From: Vespa crabro
Lineage: Eukaryota; Arthropoda; Insecta; Hymenoptera; Vespidae
DNA: 64,000 nucleotides
Direction: 5' to 3'
NCBI RefSeq assembly: GCF_910589235.1
Contig: NC_060960.1
Span: forward strand, 3,202,839-3,266,838
Shown: piece after piece, positions 1-12,107 of the stretch
Numbering within the stretch: position 1 is the stretch's first letter
How the letters are laid out: the number at the start of each line of letters is the position of its first letter
Made by a program: the position numbers and the translations under genes
The notes under the pieces: generated by a model
The model's input: only the letters and a program-made list of their open reading frames with translations
The model's database searches: none
What the model was told of the DNA's origin: nothing

Positions 1-1304
1 TATACAAATTAATTACTGACATTTTTAATTGTACTCTGTGTTAATGAAATAATTGAATTTTAATGAAGTTTCATAAAATTGTTAATATATCTTTACCGTG
101 GGATAATAGATATTATAAAACGTTATTAATTATTATATTAATTAAAAATCGTTCTCTTTTTGTAAAATATAAGTAATTATTAATGACGAATGATATGTAT
201 CGATAGTCGATTACGTATCTTCGGCCTGTAATAGATATATTACGAGTATAAAGCATCTCTCGCAGGGTGCCGATAAATTGTAGAATTAGCGACACACGTA
301 CTAATTACACACGACGTATTGTTGTGAAGTGGTCCAATATTTGTGATAGCTCGCGGTTGCTAATATTTGATTAGTCACGTTCTCGTATGACAAAGATCGT
401 TCGCTGAGGGATGAAATAACAATTTTATTTCATTTTAAACCAGTTTACCTTCAGTATCAATGTTTGACTCGGAAATCACACGTGTTCTACGAATATAAAA
501 TAAATATTAATTTTTACTAATATAGAAATTACGATGAAAACTAAGGATTGTTTAATAAAACACAAAAATTAAATCAACTTTCTAATTAACACAAAAAATT
601 TGTATAAATACTCATTGGTTATCATTACACGTTTTATGTCAATTTTTGTTGACATTTATATGTCAATATTTACATGAATATTTAATAAATTTATTAATAA
701 ATTTACAATCGGAGACACGATAGATTTACTGCGCACACTTTCAAGTGTTATTAAAAGTAAACATTAAACGCGTGAAGAAAAAATAATAATTGATTTACTC
801 AAAATTATCGATCAAGAAAAATATTTTGAAGATAAATTATTACCCGCAAATAATCCACTATCCGAAAGATTTTATCGCGGGCGTACAATCGCACGCTTTA
901 ATTAACATCTCACTTTATTAACCCGAGGCTTGTTCTTTCAGAGATTGGGATTGGCAATAATAATACCTATTTTAAATTGGCGAGTTGTAAATACCAAGCG
1001 TTGTCCTTTTTAATAAACGTTTCTGGTGCTAATTACGTGAAGGGTGTACGGTCGGCGGAGTGCGGCGAGAGGGTGGTTAAAAATGAAAAAGGGATAGGAT
1101 GAATGTATATTACCGGGCGTATATTAATGCGAAATTTATTCAAAAGAATTTCTTGGGACGTTCCGGTATTTTTAAAGCAGCCTTAATTTACGAGGGTGTA
1201 GCGTTAGGCAGAAAAAGAAAAAGAGAAATAAAGACAGATACACGCGAACACGCACATGAAAAAATACAAAATGAAACAGAGAGAAAGAGAAAGTCAAACA
1301 GGAA
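1..1304. other. AT-rich single-copy DNA, no gene recognised
   Basis: AT-rich sequence with stops in all frames. Only 1040-1075 is noticeably G-rich (gtacggtcggcggagtgcgg). No exon, transposon end or RNA gene is recognisable. It is probably intergenic or intronic. Confidence 0.6.
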
Positions 1305-1307
1305 CAG

Positions 1308-1338
<31 letters not shown>

Positions 1339-1340
1339 GA

Positions 1341-1400
<60 letters not shown>

Positions 1401-1410
1401 CATAGACAGA
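1305..1410. repeat. (GA)n array grading into (GACA)n
   Basis: Interrupted GA repeats become uninterrupted at about 1346-1381, then GACA units run to 1410. The Arg-Glu-rich frame on one strand and the Ser-Leu-rich frame on the other are by-products of this repeat and not genes. Confidence 0.97.
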
Positions 1411-1989
1411 AACATCAAGAGTACGAATGAAGCCTCACTATCCTTCCTCATACGTGAGATGTGTTCACCGTGTCATGTTGGAAGTCTGAATAATAAAACA
1501 GTTTCGGGATCGTTCTCATTGTATGAGTAGTCGAGTCTCGAACTGGATTACGAACGCGATTCTCTGGAAAACAGGAATTGCTGTAATGTGATATAATCTC
1601 CATAAGATCGAGGACCGTTTTACAACCGCAACACACCCTTCTAAAACACGGAAAACCTGCCATAATTGGCTCTCTTAATTAAATGTCGCCTACCGGACGT
1701 TTGTCCTGTCTCTAACTGTTCTCTCTTCATTCTCGTATATTCGTTAATTTCAACTCCATCGTTCTATACCGCGATAGGTCTTCGTTTCGCGAATAAATCA
1801 TTAAAACATGAATAAACCCGATTGATTTATTCGACGGTTATGACTTATCAAAGCTCATGAACGTCACGAAAAGTACATAATTTGTGGCTTCTAAAAAAAT
1901 AAAACGTTTATAGAGAAGAATTTTGATCGTTGACGTTAAAAAAGAAAGAGTGATTAAGGAACATAAGTATGTACTCTTATCACTTTTCA

Positions 1990-1993
<4 letters not shown>
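1411..1993. other. single-copy spacer
   Basis: Mixed-composition DNA between two microsatellites. It holds no convincing splice sites, open frame or repeat. Confidence 0.6.

Positions 1994-2076
<83 letters not shown>
1994..2076. repeat. compound (CT)n(TA)n microsatellite
   Basis: An uninterrupted CT tract of about 33 bp runs directly into a TA tract of about 50 bp, followed by degenerate TA-rich sequence. Confidence 0.98.
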
Positions 2077-2086
<10 letters not shown>

Positions 2087-2333
2087 TTACCTTTACATAT
2101 TTTTTACTACTACTATTTACTATGATTAACATTTTATTGTAACCGATATTATAATTTACTTAATTGTAATATTTACTACTTGTATTGTATATCATTTTAC
2201 CTATTTTATTATTTTGTTTACTATCACATAATTTTCTTTCATTCCTCTCTCAATTGCTTTCTTTCATCTTGAAGCTTTTCCATTTGACGTTTTAAAACCC
2301 ATGGATATAAATTATGTTTCACTTACTCAATTA

Positions 2334-2350
2334 CTCTCTCTTTCTCTCTC

Positions 2351-2413
<63 letters not shown>

Positions 2414-2460
2414 CTCCCTCTCTATCTCTCCCTCTCTATCTCTCTCTTTCTCTTTTTCTC
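2334..2460. repeat. (CT)n/(CTAT)n compound array
   Basis: CT units flank an uninterrupted CTAT tetranucleotide run at about 2352-2411, followed by CT interspersed with CCCT and CTAT. This looks like slippage-driven expansion of a parent CT tract. Confidence 0.97.
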
Positions 2461-2950
2461 TAGGAAACTCTTTGACATTGGAAAAGAGAAAATATTAGAT
2501 GAAGTTTGAACTCATTCGTTAGTAACATACATAGGTGCAGCGCAAAGTTCATCATTGAATTTAAAATGGGTCTCTAGTGTACATAGAGCACCAGCATAAA
2601 CTTTCCTCTTTCTATTTCTCTCTCTCTCTATCTCTCTTTCTCTTTTTCTATCTTTCTAAAGAATCATAAATCGTAACATACCTTTCTTATTTTATGATAT
2701 TATTAATTCTTTTGTACCATCATTAGGATAAATTCGTTCTTCGAACACACACACAATGGTTTTTTGTTATAAATACGAGTATCATTTATATTAAGGGAAA
2801 GAGAAAAAATTTAACGTTTAAATTAGTTGTCTCCCATTGTTGCAAAGGGGGAATAATTGAATGAAAATTTCAATAAGTGGCAATCAATAAATTTAAATAT
2901 CTATAAAAAGGAATAATTTTTTAATATAAATAAAATATAATAAATACATT

Positions 2951-3009
2951 AATATATATTATATATATATATATGTATATATAAATATATATATAAATAT
3001 ATATATATA
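2951..3009. repeat. degenerate (TA)n array
   Basis: TA repeats interrupted by TGTA and TAAATA. Internal near-symmetry makes it self-complementary. Confidence 0.9.
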
Positions 3010-3187
3010 GACTTCAGCTAGCTTCTGAATAAAATACTTCATAATTGTGTATGACGATGATTTGAAATGTATCAATAATTTAAAAAATTTTCTTATATAT
3101 AGAAAAAGTATTTATTAATGTATTACATAAACGATATTTTCTAGATGATGTTAATTACTAATTTAAAACAAATAACTATTTAACAAA

Positions 3188-3189
<2 letters not shown>

Positions 3190-3238
<49 letters not shown>
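3190..3238. repeat. (TA)n microsatellite
   Basis: Uninterrupted TA run of about 49 bp. Confidence 0.98.
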
Positions 3239-3240
<2 letters not shown>

Positions 3241-5710
3241 TCAAATCGCTTTTAAAATGATCGATTGAATTTTATTCAAAATTGATGTTATCCATTTTTG
3301 ATATTATTGTTTTTCTCTTGTATGTTACATCAATAGAATCTTAACGTGAGATTTTAATCGAATTGTATGTCGAAACATACAGGTGAATCGTACACAGAGT
3401 AGTCCCCGAGTAAACAACTCGTTAGAGGTTAAACTAGTTGAGATTGAATCGCGTTACGAGGTTAGTCTGTTCGACTTTTTTCTCTCTCCTTTCAGGAATA
3501 AACGCGACCTCATTGGACATTGAGGATGACCGGATGACCCTTCTTCTCGGACAAATTATCGGAGCTAGACCGTTTGTTCGTTCGTTCGTTTAATTAAAAA
3601 ACCGACTTCCTAGCGAAGCCAACAGAAATATATGCTGCATTAAATGTTTTATGTATGAAATACATTGCTCTTTACATCATGGAATATAATACTATGAGAA
3701 TTAGGTACGCTTCACAGTAGGTAAACACGCATAATTACGGTAGAACAGTTGGTTTACGTCAAATTAGTTTGTATATCGTGATACAAGGCTTTATTACACG
3801 CTACTTCTACGTTATCATCGAATATTTTCATTAAAATTTATCCGATATGTCTACCTATAAAAAAAAAAAAATAAGTTTAAGCTAATAAAAATACGATAGG
3901 ATCCGATACAGATATTATTGTAATATAACAGCATGATTTACTTTCAAATATACTTTCGATGAAATTTTTCTGTCAAACGAAAATTTTCTAAAAATAGTCA
4001 TGGTTCCATAATTACATTCTCCATTGAGAAACTAGATGGTCTCTTTAATTGACAAATGAATTAATTTAATTGGATATATTCTTCATATATACTGGTAAAT
4101 GGTGAATCTTAGATCAGGCAAAAGATAGAGAACAAAAGATCAAAGAATAGAACATAGAATCTCCAACGGAATTCCGATAGGAATCCTAGACAAAAAGAGA
4201 GCAGATCTGTCCTCGTTAAACATTGGTCACCGAATTATACTAGCTATTCAAAGTTACAGTAACGTAGCAAAGACACATAGCCGAAAAAAAGAGAGAGTGA
4301 GAGAGAAAACGGTCGTAATACGACGACGAGGTCATTAATGGATAATTTCAGCTTGGAGAAAACGACTTAATTAAAAAGTCAGAAACGAAGAATTGACCTG
4401 TCGTCGGCGTAATCGGAGAATCCCAGTCGAAATCGAAGCGATAAAAGCCTGGAATTTTGAGTCGGTGTGAACGAGTAAGCGAGTCACGCCGAGCTAAATT
4501 CGATGCTGCCTTTCAATTATAGCTCGCAGGGCTACGTCCGTTGCCCAGAGCCACGCTCCTAATTAGATCAAACGCGTCCAGCAATTTCATTTGCGCGTGA
4601 TTTCCCAATTACTGTGCGATGGGCGACCATCCGAACGAGCGTTTCTACCAAGCTCGTCGTCCTCGATGATGATGCTCTTGGCCCTCGAGCCTTTCGATCC
4701 CTGGACCTTCAATCTTGACGATCCTCTTGATGCTGTTGAACTAAACACTCTCGACTTTCTCCTGTTTTTTTCTTAATTTTGTGATTTAATATCTCTCATT
4801 ATGTAACTTTATTCTTAGACATTGAATTTTGTTTATCTTACCATTGATATTTCATATTTTGAAGTATATCGAATACATTGTTCATTTCGATAAAAATTTT
4901 GTTGATGTTGATAGTAATAGACGACGATATTTTTCAATTAAATATTGGATTAAAAATGTAACATATCCAATTTTTAACTTCTTTATTTAAACAATCAAAA
5001 TAAAGAAAGATTGTAAAACAAAATAAAATAAGATTGCTAGTATATCTGATTGATACGGATGTCGGTAAAATTGTCCTAATACAATAAAATAAGTTTGTTT
5101 TTTTAAAAGAGCGACAGTTACCGATCGATTAAATTTTTGACTTTTAACAATAATTTCCTATGATTCGAAAAGAAGGAAAAACCTAGTGTGACTCGTAAAA
5201 TCTAAAAAAAGATCAAATACGATAGTAAATTTAGAAAAAAAATAAATCAAACAGTTAAAACATAGTATCAAATATAAACTATGTATTTCGAAAAAAAAAG
5301 AAGATAAGAAATTAGAAGAAAGAAAGTTGTAAAGTCTTCAGTTTTCGTGAGAGCACGCGAAAGATAAAAAAAAAGAACTCGAACCAAAGTTTCTCGAGGA
5401 ATTTTTCGTTGATTTGCCTTCGAGAGGGAATGATGAAAGTAAAATTCAATGTTGAAGGAAATTATTAGTATAGTACCATACTCGATAAGTTCAACGAATC
5501 GAACGAGATTTGAAGTAGTACGTAATGGAAAAGTTCCCGGTGGCCACAGCGAATGGAGGTTGAATAAAAGAAAATCGAAGTAGTTTGCGAAGGTCGAACT
5601 TTTCAGTCGTACAACTATAGTACGAAAGTACGAGCGAGAGGCTTGGATTTCTAGAAGGTCTTCTTCATCTTTTCTTCTTCAACGATGTCTCAGGTGTACG
5701 CGTTCAATCA

Positions 5711-5716
<6 letters not shown>

Positions 5717-5799
<83 letters not shown>
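5717..5799. repeat. long perfect (CT)n microsatellite
   Basis: An uninterrupted CT tract of 83 bp (about 41 units), among the longest pure runs in the window. Confidence 0.99.
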
Positions 5800-5802
<3 letters not shown>

Positions 5803-7264
5803 ACTCGGGGTAAATGAGATAGAAAGTTAGTGAAATTGGAAGTGATAGCTTGAATTCAAGTTCAAAGAACTATCAGTATTATTATTATGAAGAACGAAAC
5901 CTTTTTACCGTCCCTTCCCGAAGAAATTCTTCCCTTCAAGAATCGATTTCATATTATTACATACCTTCCTCGTTCTTCTTCTAATTTGCTGCTATGTCTA
6001 TTATTACATCTTTTTAATATCACAAAAAAAGAAAAAAAAATTCCGTGTATGAACCAGGAAAAAAAAGCCACGCGATTTAACGAATTATTCTGCATGACAC
6101 GGCAAAAGAAAGAAAACGTTTTTTGTACAAAATGTTTCCGAGAAGGAATGATACGTATAAATGATAAATCGGTAGATAATAGGTTTATCTACTTCGTTTA
6201 ACGACTTTTATCCGTTTTAAATTCTTTTGTATAAATTGTTCAAATTAATATGTCTAGGTAATCGAGTGAATTAATATCGATAACAGGATATATTTCTCGT
6301 TATATTTCGAGATGAACGATTTTGTTAAGAACTCGAAGGAAATATGCATTCAATGAATAATTGGCATAATCCAGTGACGACTGATTATATCCGTCACTGG
6401 AATTACGTTTTACTTTGTTAATGTGAAATGTTTCATTAGAACGATAATAATCAGTCGAAATACATTTCACCAACGAATATTTCAATTTTCAAATATTGCC
6501 GCGTACCTAACGGCTTTTAATTTCACTTCCGTTCAAAAACCCGCATCACGAGGAATCAAGTAACAAACTTTGATGAAATTGGGAAAGCATCGAGAGAATC
6601 GATGAGCTTCCTAGCTTCTAGTTTTGGTGAGTTCACGAATGAGAAACGATTGCAGGAAAGATAAAGAAAGAGAATAAGATTTGAACGTTTCAATATTAAT
6701 ATTTAATTATTATTCGATTTAATTGATATAATATAATCTTTATTATAATAAATTTATAAAAATAATTTATACAAAGTAATAATTAATTAATTTATTTTTA
6801 TTAACGTAACTTCTACATTTATCATGTAATTCATCTTTGACAATTAATATCAGATACTTTCTATAACAACTACTTTTTTCTCTACCACATTTTTAGTTAT
6901 TGCGTCAAAACTAATAGAGGAAGAGAAAGAAAATAAAAAGAGGATCGCGACTTTACTCGAGTTCTCAATCACCTTCCCTAAGCTCGCGTGATTATACTGT
7001 GTTATAAGACTTATATAAGAAGAAAGTATAAGAAGTAAGAGTAGCGTTGAACGTCGGCGTACTCGTGTGCAAACTTACCAAGCTTTGCTCCTTCTTTTAT
7101 TATGGTTATACAGCTTTTTCTTTGCAATTTGTATCGCGTCGTTTAACTCTGATCAGCTCACCCACGGAGGCTTTCATATCGCAACTTGAGAATTTGCATA
7201 ACCGGTTGAATTAGAAATTTTCTATCTACTCGAAAGTTCTTTTACTAACAAATAATGTACTTCC
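5800..7264. other. single-copy AT-rich spacer
   Basis: No recognisable gene. An open frame of 104 codons at 5887-6201 is Lys/Phe/Arg-rich, has no family resemblance and no splice context, and is probably chance. The stretch 7030-7180 is a little more GC-rich. Confidence 0.5.
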
Positions 7265-7278
7265 TCTTCTTCCTTTTC

Positions 7279-7318
<40 letters not shown>

Positions 7319-7364
7319 ACTCTCCCTCTCTCTCCCTCTCTCTTCCTCTCTCTTCCTCTCTCTC
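7265..7364. repeat. (CT)n array with CCCT and TTCC interruptions
   Basis: Pyrimidine-only tract. The pure CT core at 7282-7314 is followed by regular TCTCCC/TCTTCC variants, giving a period of about 10 bp at its 3' end. Confidence 0.96.
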
Positions 7365-7770
7365 ATAGCAATAAAATCGTAATTAAATGTTAACGTTCAC
7401 GTTGATCATCGATCAAAAGTATCTCCATTCTCGACATTAGTTAGCAATTTATGTCCGAGAATGACATAGCGACGATAATAATGTTGAAATGTGTTGGACA
7501 AGTTGAATCGTTACTCGCTTCTAAATCGAGTAAAACAGAAAGAGGAAAGATAGAGACGGAGTTAGATAGAGAGAATGAAAACGTCGTAGATGCACGGAAG
7601 CAAAACTTCCTCCGAGCGATGGCCGTTGTTATAAATCATGCGAAAGCAAGGAGATCGAGCTAACAGGACATACGGGAACAACGAAGGTTTGAATCGTGTG
7701 CGGTACGAGCAAGAGAACTGACGCTTCATGGAAGCTCGTCGTGGTTGCTCTCCTTTCGTGGCTACGAACA

Positions 7771-7840
7771 GGGAAAGAGAAAGAGAGATAGATAGATAGA
7801 GAAAGAGAGAGAGAGAGAGGGAGAGAACAAGAGCAAGAGA
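7771..7840. repeat. (GA)n/(GATA)n array
   Basis: Purine-rich run with GATA units near 7785-7801, then GA repeats. Confidence 0.92.
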
Positions 7841-8084
7841 CGTAGAACGCGCATAGAGGCAAGACGAAGTTAAATCGTGTATCACTAATGTTGAATAAAT
7901 GTGCCATAAGGAAAACAAGGGCCGCCAGCAGGACCATCGCCGAGTCGCGTAACTTCGCTTTGGATGGGCGAAATTACTTCGTACGCTGAGCCTTCATCAT
8001 TAATCTTGCTCCACTGATAGCCAACGGCGTTCGACATTGACAGCTAACTTTGTTCATAAATCTGCGTCCGAACGAGCAGAGAAA

Positions 8085-8180
8085 ATGAGAGAGAAAGAGA
8101 AGGTGGGTGGGAGGGAGGGGAGTGGATAGAGAAAGAGAGAGAGAGAGAGGGAAAGAGAGAGAAAGAGAGGAAATACTTTT
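8085..8180. repeat. purine tract with GA repeats and embedded G-runs
   Basis: GA and GAAA units flank a block of G-runs at 8102-8120. The block contains GGGTGGGAGGGAGGGG, which fits the standard four-run quadruplex pattern with one-base loops. Confidence 0.93.
8105..8120 (+). other. G-quadruplex motif
   Basis: Four G-runs (3, 3, 3 and 4 bases) are separated by single T, A and A loops. Established biophysics associates one-base loops with very stable parallel quadruplexes. It sits inside a GA purine tract and stands out in an AT-rich region. Confidence 0.8.
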
Positions 8181-8942
8181 ATTCGTAACCTGTTCTCCGT
8201 TATTACACTGACACTGTAATTCGGTGGTTGTTCATCGACAACTTGGAAACTTTCGTTGGGCAGCCAATATTATGGAGATATCAATCAATTCGTAGTATGG
8301 ACGATTATGGTGGCTCGTTAGCGATATTACGGACAGCTTCTTGTGGGATCGATTTGTCAGGAATTTAATAAAGCTTTGTCGGAAGCAAGCTGATCAAGGT
8401 TCGATCGAATTTTGACATTTATAAGCCGATAAATCAAGCATGTACGTTCTTTCGTTAATTAACGAATGTAAGTACATAAGGCACTTGTGTATCTACATAC
8501 ATATATTTATTCTGAATTTGTATAATAGTATTCTATCAGAGTTAAAATGCTCTAACTTTTCGAAATTTCTGACCAGAATAACATATTGTGAGTTATCATC
8601 GCGAACAGCAATTACCAGCGGAATCAGTTTGGCATCCGGCAGTCGTCGTTTGCAATTCCAGAGACAGTTTGGTAGTTTACCTTGGTTAGTAGTATCCTCT
8701 GGTGTCCAATGGTCAGGAGAGGGAAAGTTTGTCGAAGCCACCAAAACTTCGAAGTCATGCAGACCAACTCAAATCGCGTTCAAAAGGACGTTGACATTTG
8801 TTCAAATCGTCTACTACGTTTCCATCACAATTCGGCCACTTACAATTAAACGTTTAGAGTTTGAGATCGAACACGAGACCGATCCTTTAATTAACTCAAC
8901 CTTATATTTGATATATTGATTTGTGAAAACAATCAGAGTCTC
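8181..8942. other. repeat-free island with open frames on both strands
   Basis: An open frame of 159 codons (8440-8919, plus) overlaps an 83-codon one on minus (8493-8744). On minus, a peptide beginning VGLHDFEVLVASTNFPSP ends at a CAAG/GTAAAC donor-like site near 8683. Because both strands are open and neither product is recognised, I treat this as unassigned single-copy DNA with at most a cryptic minus-strand exon. Confidence 0.35.
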
Positions 8943-8986
8943 AAACACAAACGCAAACATACACACATACACATACAAAGAGAGAA

Positions 8987-9021
<35 letters not shown>

Positions 9022-9058
9022 AAAAGAGAGAGAGAGAGAAAAAGAGAGAGAGAGAGAT
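8943..9058. repeat. (CA)/(CATA) run followed by (GA)n with period of about 20 bp
   Basis: Degenerate CA/CATA (8943-8976) precedes GA repeats (8979-9058). The GA part is broken at regular intervals by AAAA insertions, giving a higher-order period close to 20 bp. Confidence 0.93.
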
Positions 9059-10244
9059 ACCAGTGATACGCGTTTTTTGAAACTAACTAAACCTTGTTGC
9101 CTATATGAACATGCAGAAATTCCTATAGCACGGGAATAACACAAGGGAGCTCCTTTACCAAATCTATTAATCTTAGTCAGCACCAAAGACAAAGGGTGTG
9201 TCGCTACGAATTATCTTTGGTCTGAAACTAATTGTAAGTATACTCTTGAGTCTACTTCGTCGACTAAAAATGTTAATTAAATGCGTTTTCCTTTGAGATA
9301 TTTCAACAGAAACAATCAAGTACTAGGAGGATATTCCATGATTTAGCTCGATGTTGGAAAACGTATCACTATGGGAGAAACCAATAGGTAGAATGAGACA
9401 ATGGTAACAATATGATACACGTCACGAGATAATTCTACGCTTAAGAACTTGACTCCTACGACAGATTCATTCACGATAATTAGAAGATCAAACCGGACTG
9501 TATTAAACGACTCCTTTCTGTTAGTACACTAGGACTGATTACCTCTTCCGTATGAACTTGCTGCTAAAGTTTTCGACAGTTTCCTGGATCCTTTTGTGTC
9601 TCACTGTTGAGTTTCGTGGAAGGTAAAATACAGAAAGAGCAAGAGAGAGAGGGAGAGGCAAATGAGAATATGTGAAGGATGAAGAGAGATAAAGAGAGAG
9701 AGGATAAGGAGAACGGTATGGAAACTTCGTCAAAACCACCGAGAACTTGGGGGTAAACTCATTCATTCGGCTGCAAAACTTGTCTGGAACTGGCGTTGTC
9801 GTTCCAAATCGCTCTGCCGGTTGCATTGTACTGTATCAGTCCTATCCTCTTTTACTTCTCTATAGCCAACCTCTCGTCACCAACGAAATATTGCAAAGTT
9901 ATGAGATACTAGAATTTCTATCCGTGAAATACCGAAAGTCTTGGAAGGTATTATTTCATGGACTTTACTCATTCATATTGACTCATTTTATCGACGGGAG
10001 GAAAGAGAAAGAACTTCCGAGCTTTAAGTCTGATTCATTTATAAGAATTAACGAAGAGTTATCTGATCGTTCGCCGAAGAAAATCGTTGAACGACAAGAG
10101 CATTCCTTCAATTCATAATGAAAATTATATTTCATAAATGAGTTTTACTCATTAGTTTTCGAGCTCTGTTATTAGATATGTATTTATGTATGTATGTATG
10201 TATATATGTATACAATATTACAAGAATATACGAGAATTTTATTC
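9059..10244. other. single-copy spacer with minor GA tracts
   Basis: Purine-rich patches occur at 9636-9705. Open frames at 9747-10118 (plus) and 9539-9826 (minus) overlap each other and resemble no family I know. No gene is called. Confidence 0.5.
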
Positions 10245-10332
10245 TATCTCTCTCTCTTTTCCCCTTCCCACCATCTCTCTCTTTCTTTCTCTCTTTCTTT
10301 CTTTCTCTTTCTTTCTTTTTCTTTCTTTTTTT
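10245..10332. repeat. CT/CTTT pyrimidine tract
   Basis: Polypyrimidine run with CT and CTTT units. A short TATG run lies just upstream at about 10186-10206. Confidence 0.93.
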
Positions 10333-10793
10333 CGATTTTTGAGTTGAGCGATCGAGTTATTTCATTTGCACTCGTTACATTCAAATTCACTTGTACACAC
10401 GTTTTCCTCGAAGCGATATTCTCTTCTATTTCGAAATAGTATTATTAATGCAACTATCCTACCACAAATATCGTATGTAGATATTAGAATGAATTTTAAT
10501 TTTTTTCTTTCCATACCTAACAGTTACGAATGTGTTATAAATCTACGTACTATTCATCTAACACCATTCATCTATTTACGCACACACACAAACATGTATA
10601 TATAATTTGAAATTGTTAATGACGAATTTGATAGTTGACGAAAAATAAAATTAGATTGATAAAAAAATCGAATATAAATATAAATTTATATAATCGAATA
10701 TAAATTCTACATAGGCACATCAATACTAAGGAGAATCCTTTGTTAATCGAGCCTAAGCGTTGGTTCTCCATCTAATAACTGAATTATTGCCAG

Positions 10794-10901
10794 GGCGGTA
10801 GAGGATACACGAATGGGGCGGTTGCAGGTTGCCAACCCGTTACGCGTCATACGAGGGATCCCTTTGTATCAGGCCATCCCACGAAACCGCGTATGCAGTA
10901 A
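10794..10901 (+). CDS. candidate cryptic terminal exon (unrecognised)
   Basis: A GC-richer island follows a 3' splice-site-like sequence (TTATTGCCAG at 10784-10793, with TCTAATAAC about 20 bases upstream). Reading from 10794 in phase 0 gives 35 residues beginning GGRGYTNGAVAGCQPVTRH and ending HPTKPRMQ, then TAA. AATAAA follows at 11110-11115. A second frame through the same DNA is also open, the polypyrimidine tract is weak, and no upstream exon is seen. It may equally be conserved non-coding DNA. No function is proposed. Confidence 0.13.
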   Translation, partial: GGRGYTNGAVAGCQPVTRHTRDPFVSGHPTKPRMQ

Positions 10902-11156
10902 TAGCAGCAACGCCGGTAACGTACATGGTTCTACCTACGTGGAGAAGCTAGAACCATCTCGGCAACATACACCGTTAGCGTTCACGTATACATGTTCACA
11001 TAAATATATACATATATGCATGCACACATAACACATACACATTAGCGAGAAAATGTACGTGCGTACATACACACGTGAAAACGTGAGCCGTCTAACGACG
11101 CAGAACTGAAATAAACCGACTAGCACGTCCTGTCGTTGGCAGATCCTCCACCCTTT

Positions 11157-11233
11157 TCTCTCTCTCTCTCTCTCTCTCTTCCTGTATATCTATCTATCTC
11201 TCACTATCTCTCTCTCTCTCTCTCAATATTCTC
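11157..11233. repeat. (CT)n array with CTAT interruptions
   Basis: Two CT runs are separated by a TATCTATCTAT segment, all pyrimidine-rich on the plus strand. Confidence 0.95.
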
Positions 11234-11286
11234 TCTCAGCTCGACTAATTCCACGTTTCGTTGTATGCTTCTATTTTTCGCGTTTA

Positions 11287-11301
11287 TCTTTCTCTATCTT
11301 A

Positions 11302-11347
<46 letters not shown>

Positions 11348-11400
11348 TTCTCTTTTCTCTCTCCTGTCCTCATCCTTCTCTCTTTCTCTCGTTGTTTCTA
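11287..11400. repeat. (CT)n array
   Basis: CT repeats with CTTT interruptions, purest at 11312-11340, then degenerate pyrimidine sequence. Confidence 0.93.
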
Positions 11401-11611
11401 TCACTGTTTTTCAGAGCCAGCAAAGACAGAAGCAAACGACTGTGAAACTAGAAAGAGTACATACTCGAAATACATCTCGAGTGTTGTTGGTAGCTTCGTC
11501 GTCATTCTATTAACATCTATCTATGTACATACTAATGCTTCACGATTATATGGTGCATCGTATATATACAATGGGTAATGCTGGAAATCTAACTGTCGTT
11601 ACATATATTTT

Positions 11612-11644
11612 TTATGAGCCACTCCTTGTCGTCATCCGACCATG
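11612..11644 (+). repeat. 33-bp dispersed repeat, copy 1
   Basis: Matches 13068-13100 at 32 of 33 bases in the same orientation. The core is CTTGTCGTCATCCGACCATG. It is not low-complexity, so this is a genuine duplicated segment. Confidence 0.85.
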
Positions 11645-11778
11645 GATGGAAGCTTTTCTTAAAGAAAAAAATTCTGAACGAATTTTTGTGTTTACATCAG
11701 TTACATTTTTACAGTTTACATACAGATGCTAAGGAGATACCTTTGAGAATTCGGTTTCATGATATTTTATTGTTATTG

Positions 11779-11945
11779 TAGTAGTAATAGTAATAGTATT
11801 AGAAGTAACAGTACCAGTAATAGTAGTAGTAGTAGTAGTTGTTATTGTTGCTGTTGTTGTTATTGTTATTGTTATTGTTATTGTTATTGTTATTGTTATT
11901 GTTATTGTTATTGTTATTGTTATTGTTATTGTTATTGTTATTGTT

Positions 11946-12006
<61 letters not shown>

Positions 12007-12018
12007 TTGTTGTTGTTG
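11779..12018. repeat. compound (AGT)n-(TTATTG)n-(TTG)n array
   Basis: AGT-type triplets (to about 11839) lead into about 15 TTATTG hexamers (11860-11950) and then about 20 TTG triplets. Because the unit is a multiple of three, every frame is open, giving poly-Leu, poly-Cys/Tyr or, on minus, poly-Asn/Gln. A minus frame reads a Gln run preceded by about 40 non-repeat residues, but nothing marks it as a gene. Confidence 0.96.
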
Positions 12019-12107
12019 AAAATCATTAGGAATAGCGTGAAATTGACGTGCATATCTTTTCACAGCGTTGAAGCTCTCGAGAATATCGCGATAATAACGT
12101 CTTTTTT

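Larger units (their letters stand above)
2461..5710. other. AT-rich DNA with two TA arrays and a GC-richer island
   Basis: Mostly AT-rich single-copy DNA. TA-rich arrays lie at 2951-3009 and 3190-3238, and a short CGTT run is at about 3574-3592. The stretch 4380-4770 is less AT-rich, CpG-bearing and free of simple repeats, with TAATTA-like motifs. It could be a conserved regulatory island, but conservation cannot be seen from one sequence. No gene is recognised. Confidence 0.55.

Noticed and set aside
1099..1530. Open frame of 143 codons with a long Arg-Glu run
   Set aside because: It is the translation of the GA/GACA array. Similar Ser-Leu or Arg-Glu frames over every CT/GA tract in the window were rejected for the same reason.
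8398..8412. tRNA B-box-like GGTTCGATCGA
   Set aside because: The T-arm does not pair, and no A-box or anticodon arm occurs at the right distance.
8440..8919. 159-codon plus-strand open frame
   Set aside because: No start context, domain or splice support, and the opposite strand is also open through the same DNA. A frame of this length is expected about once in this much sequence.
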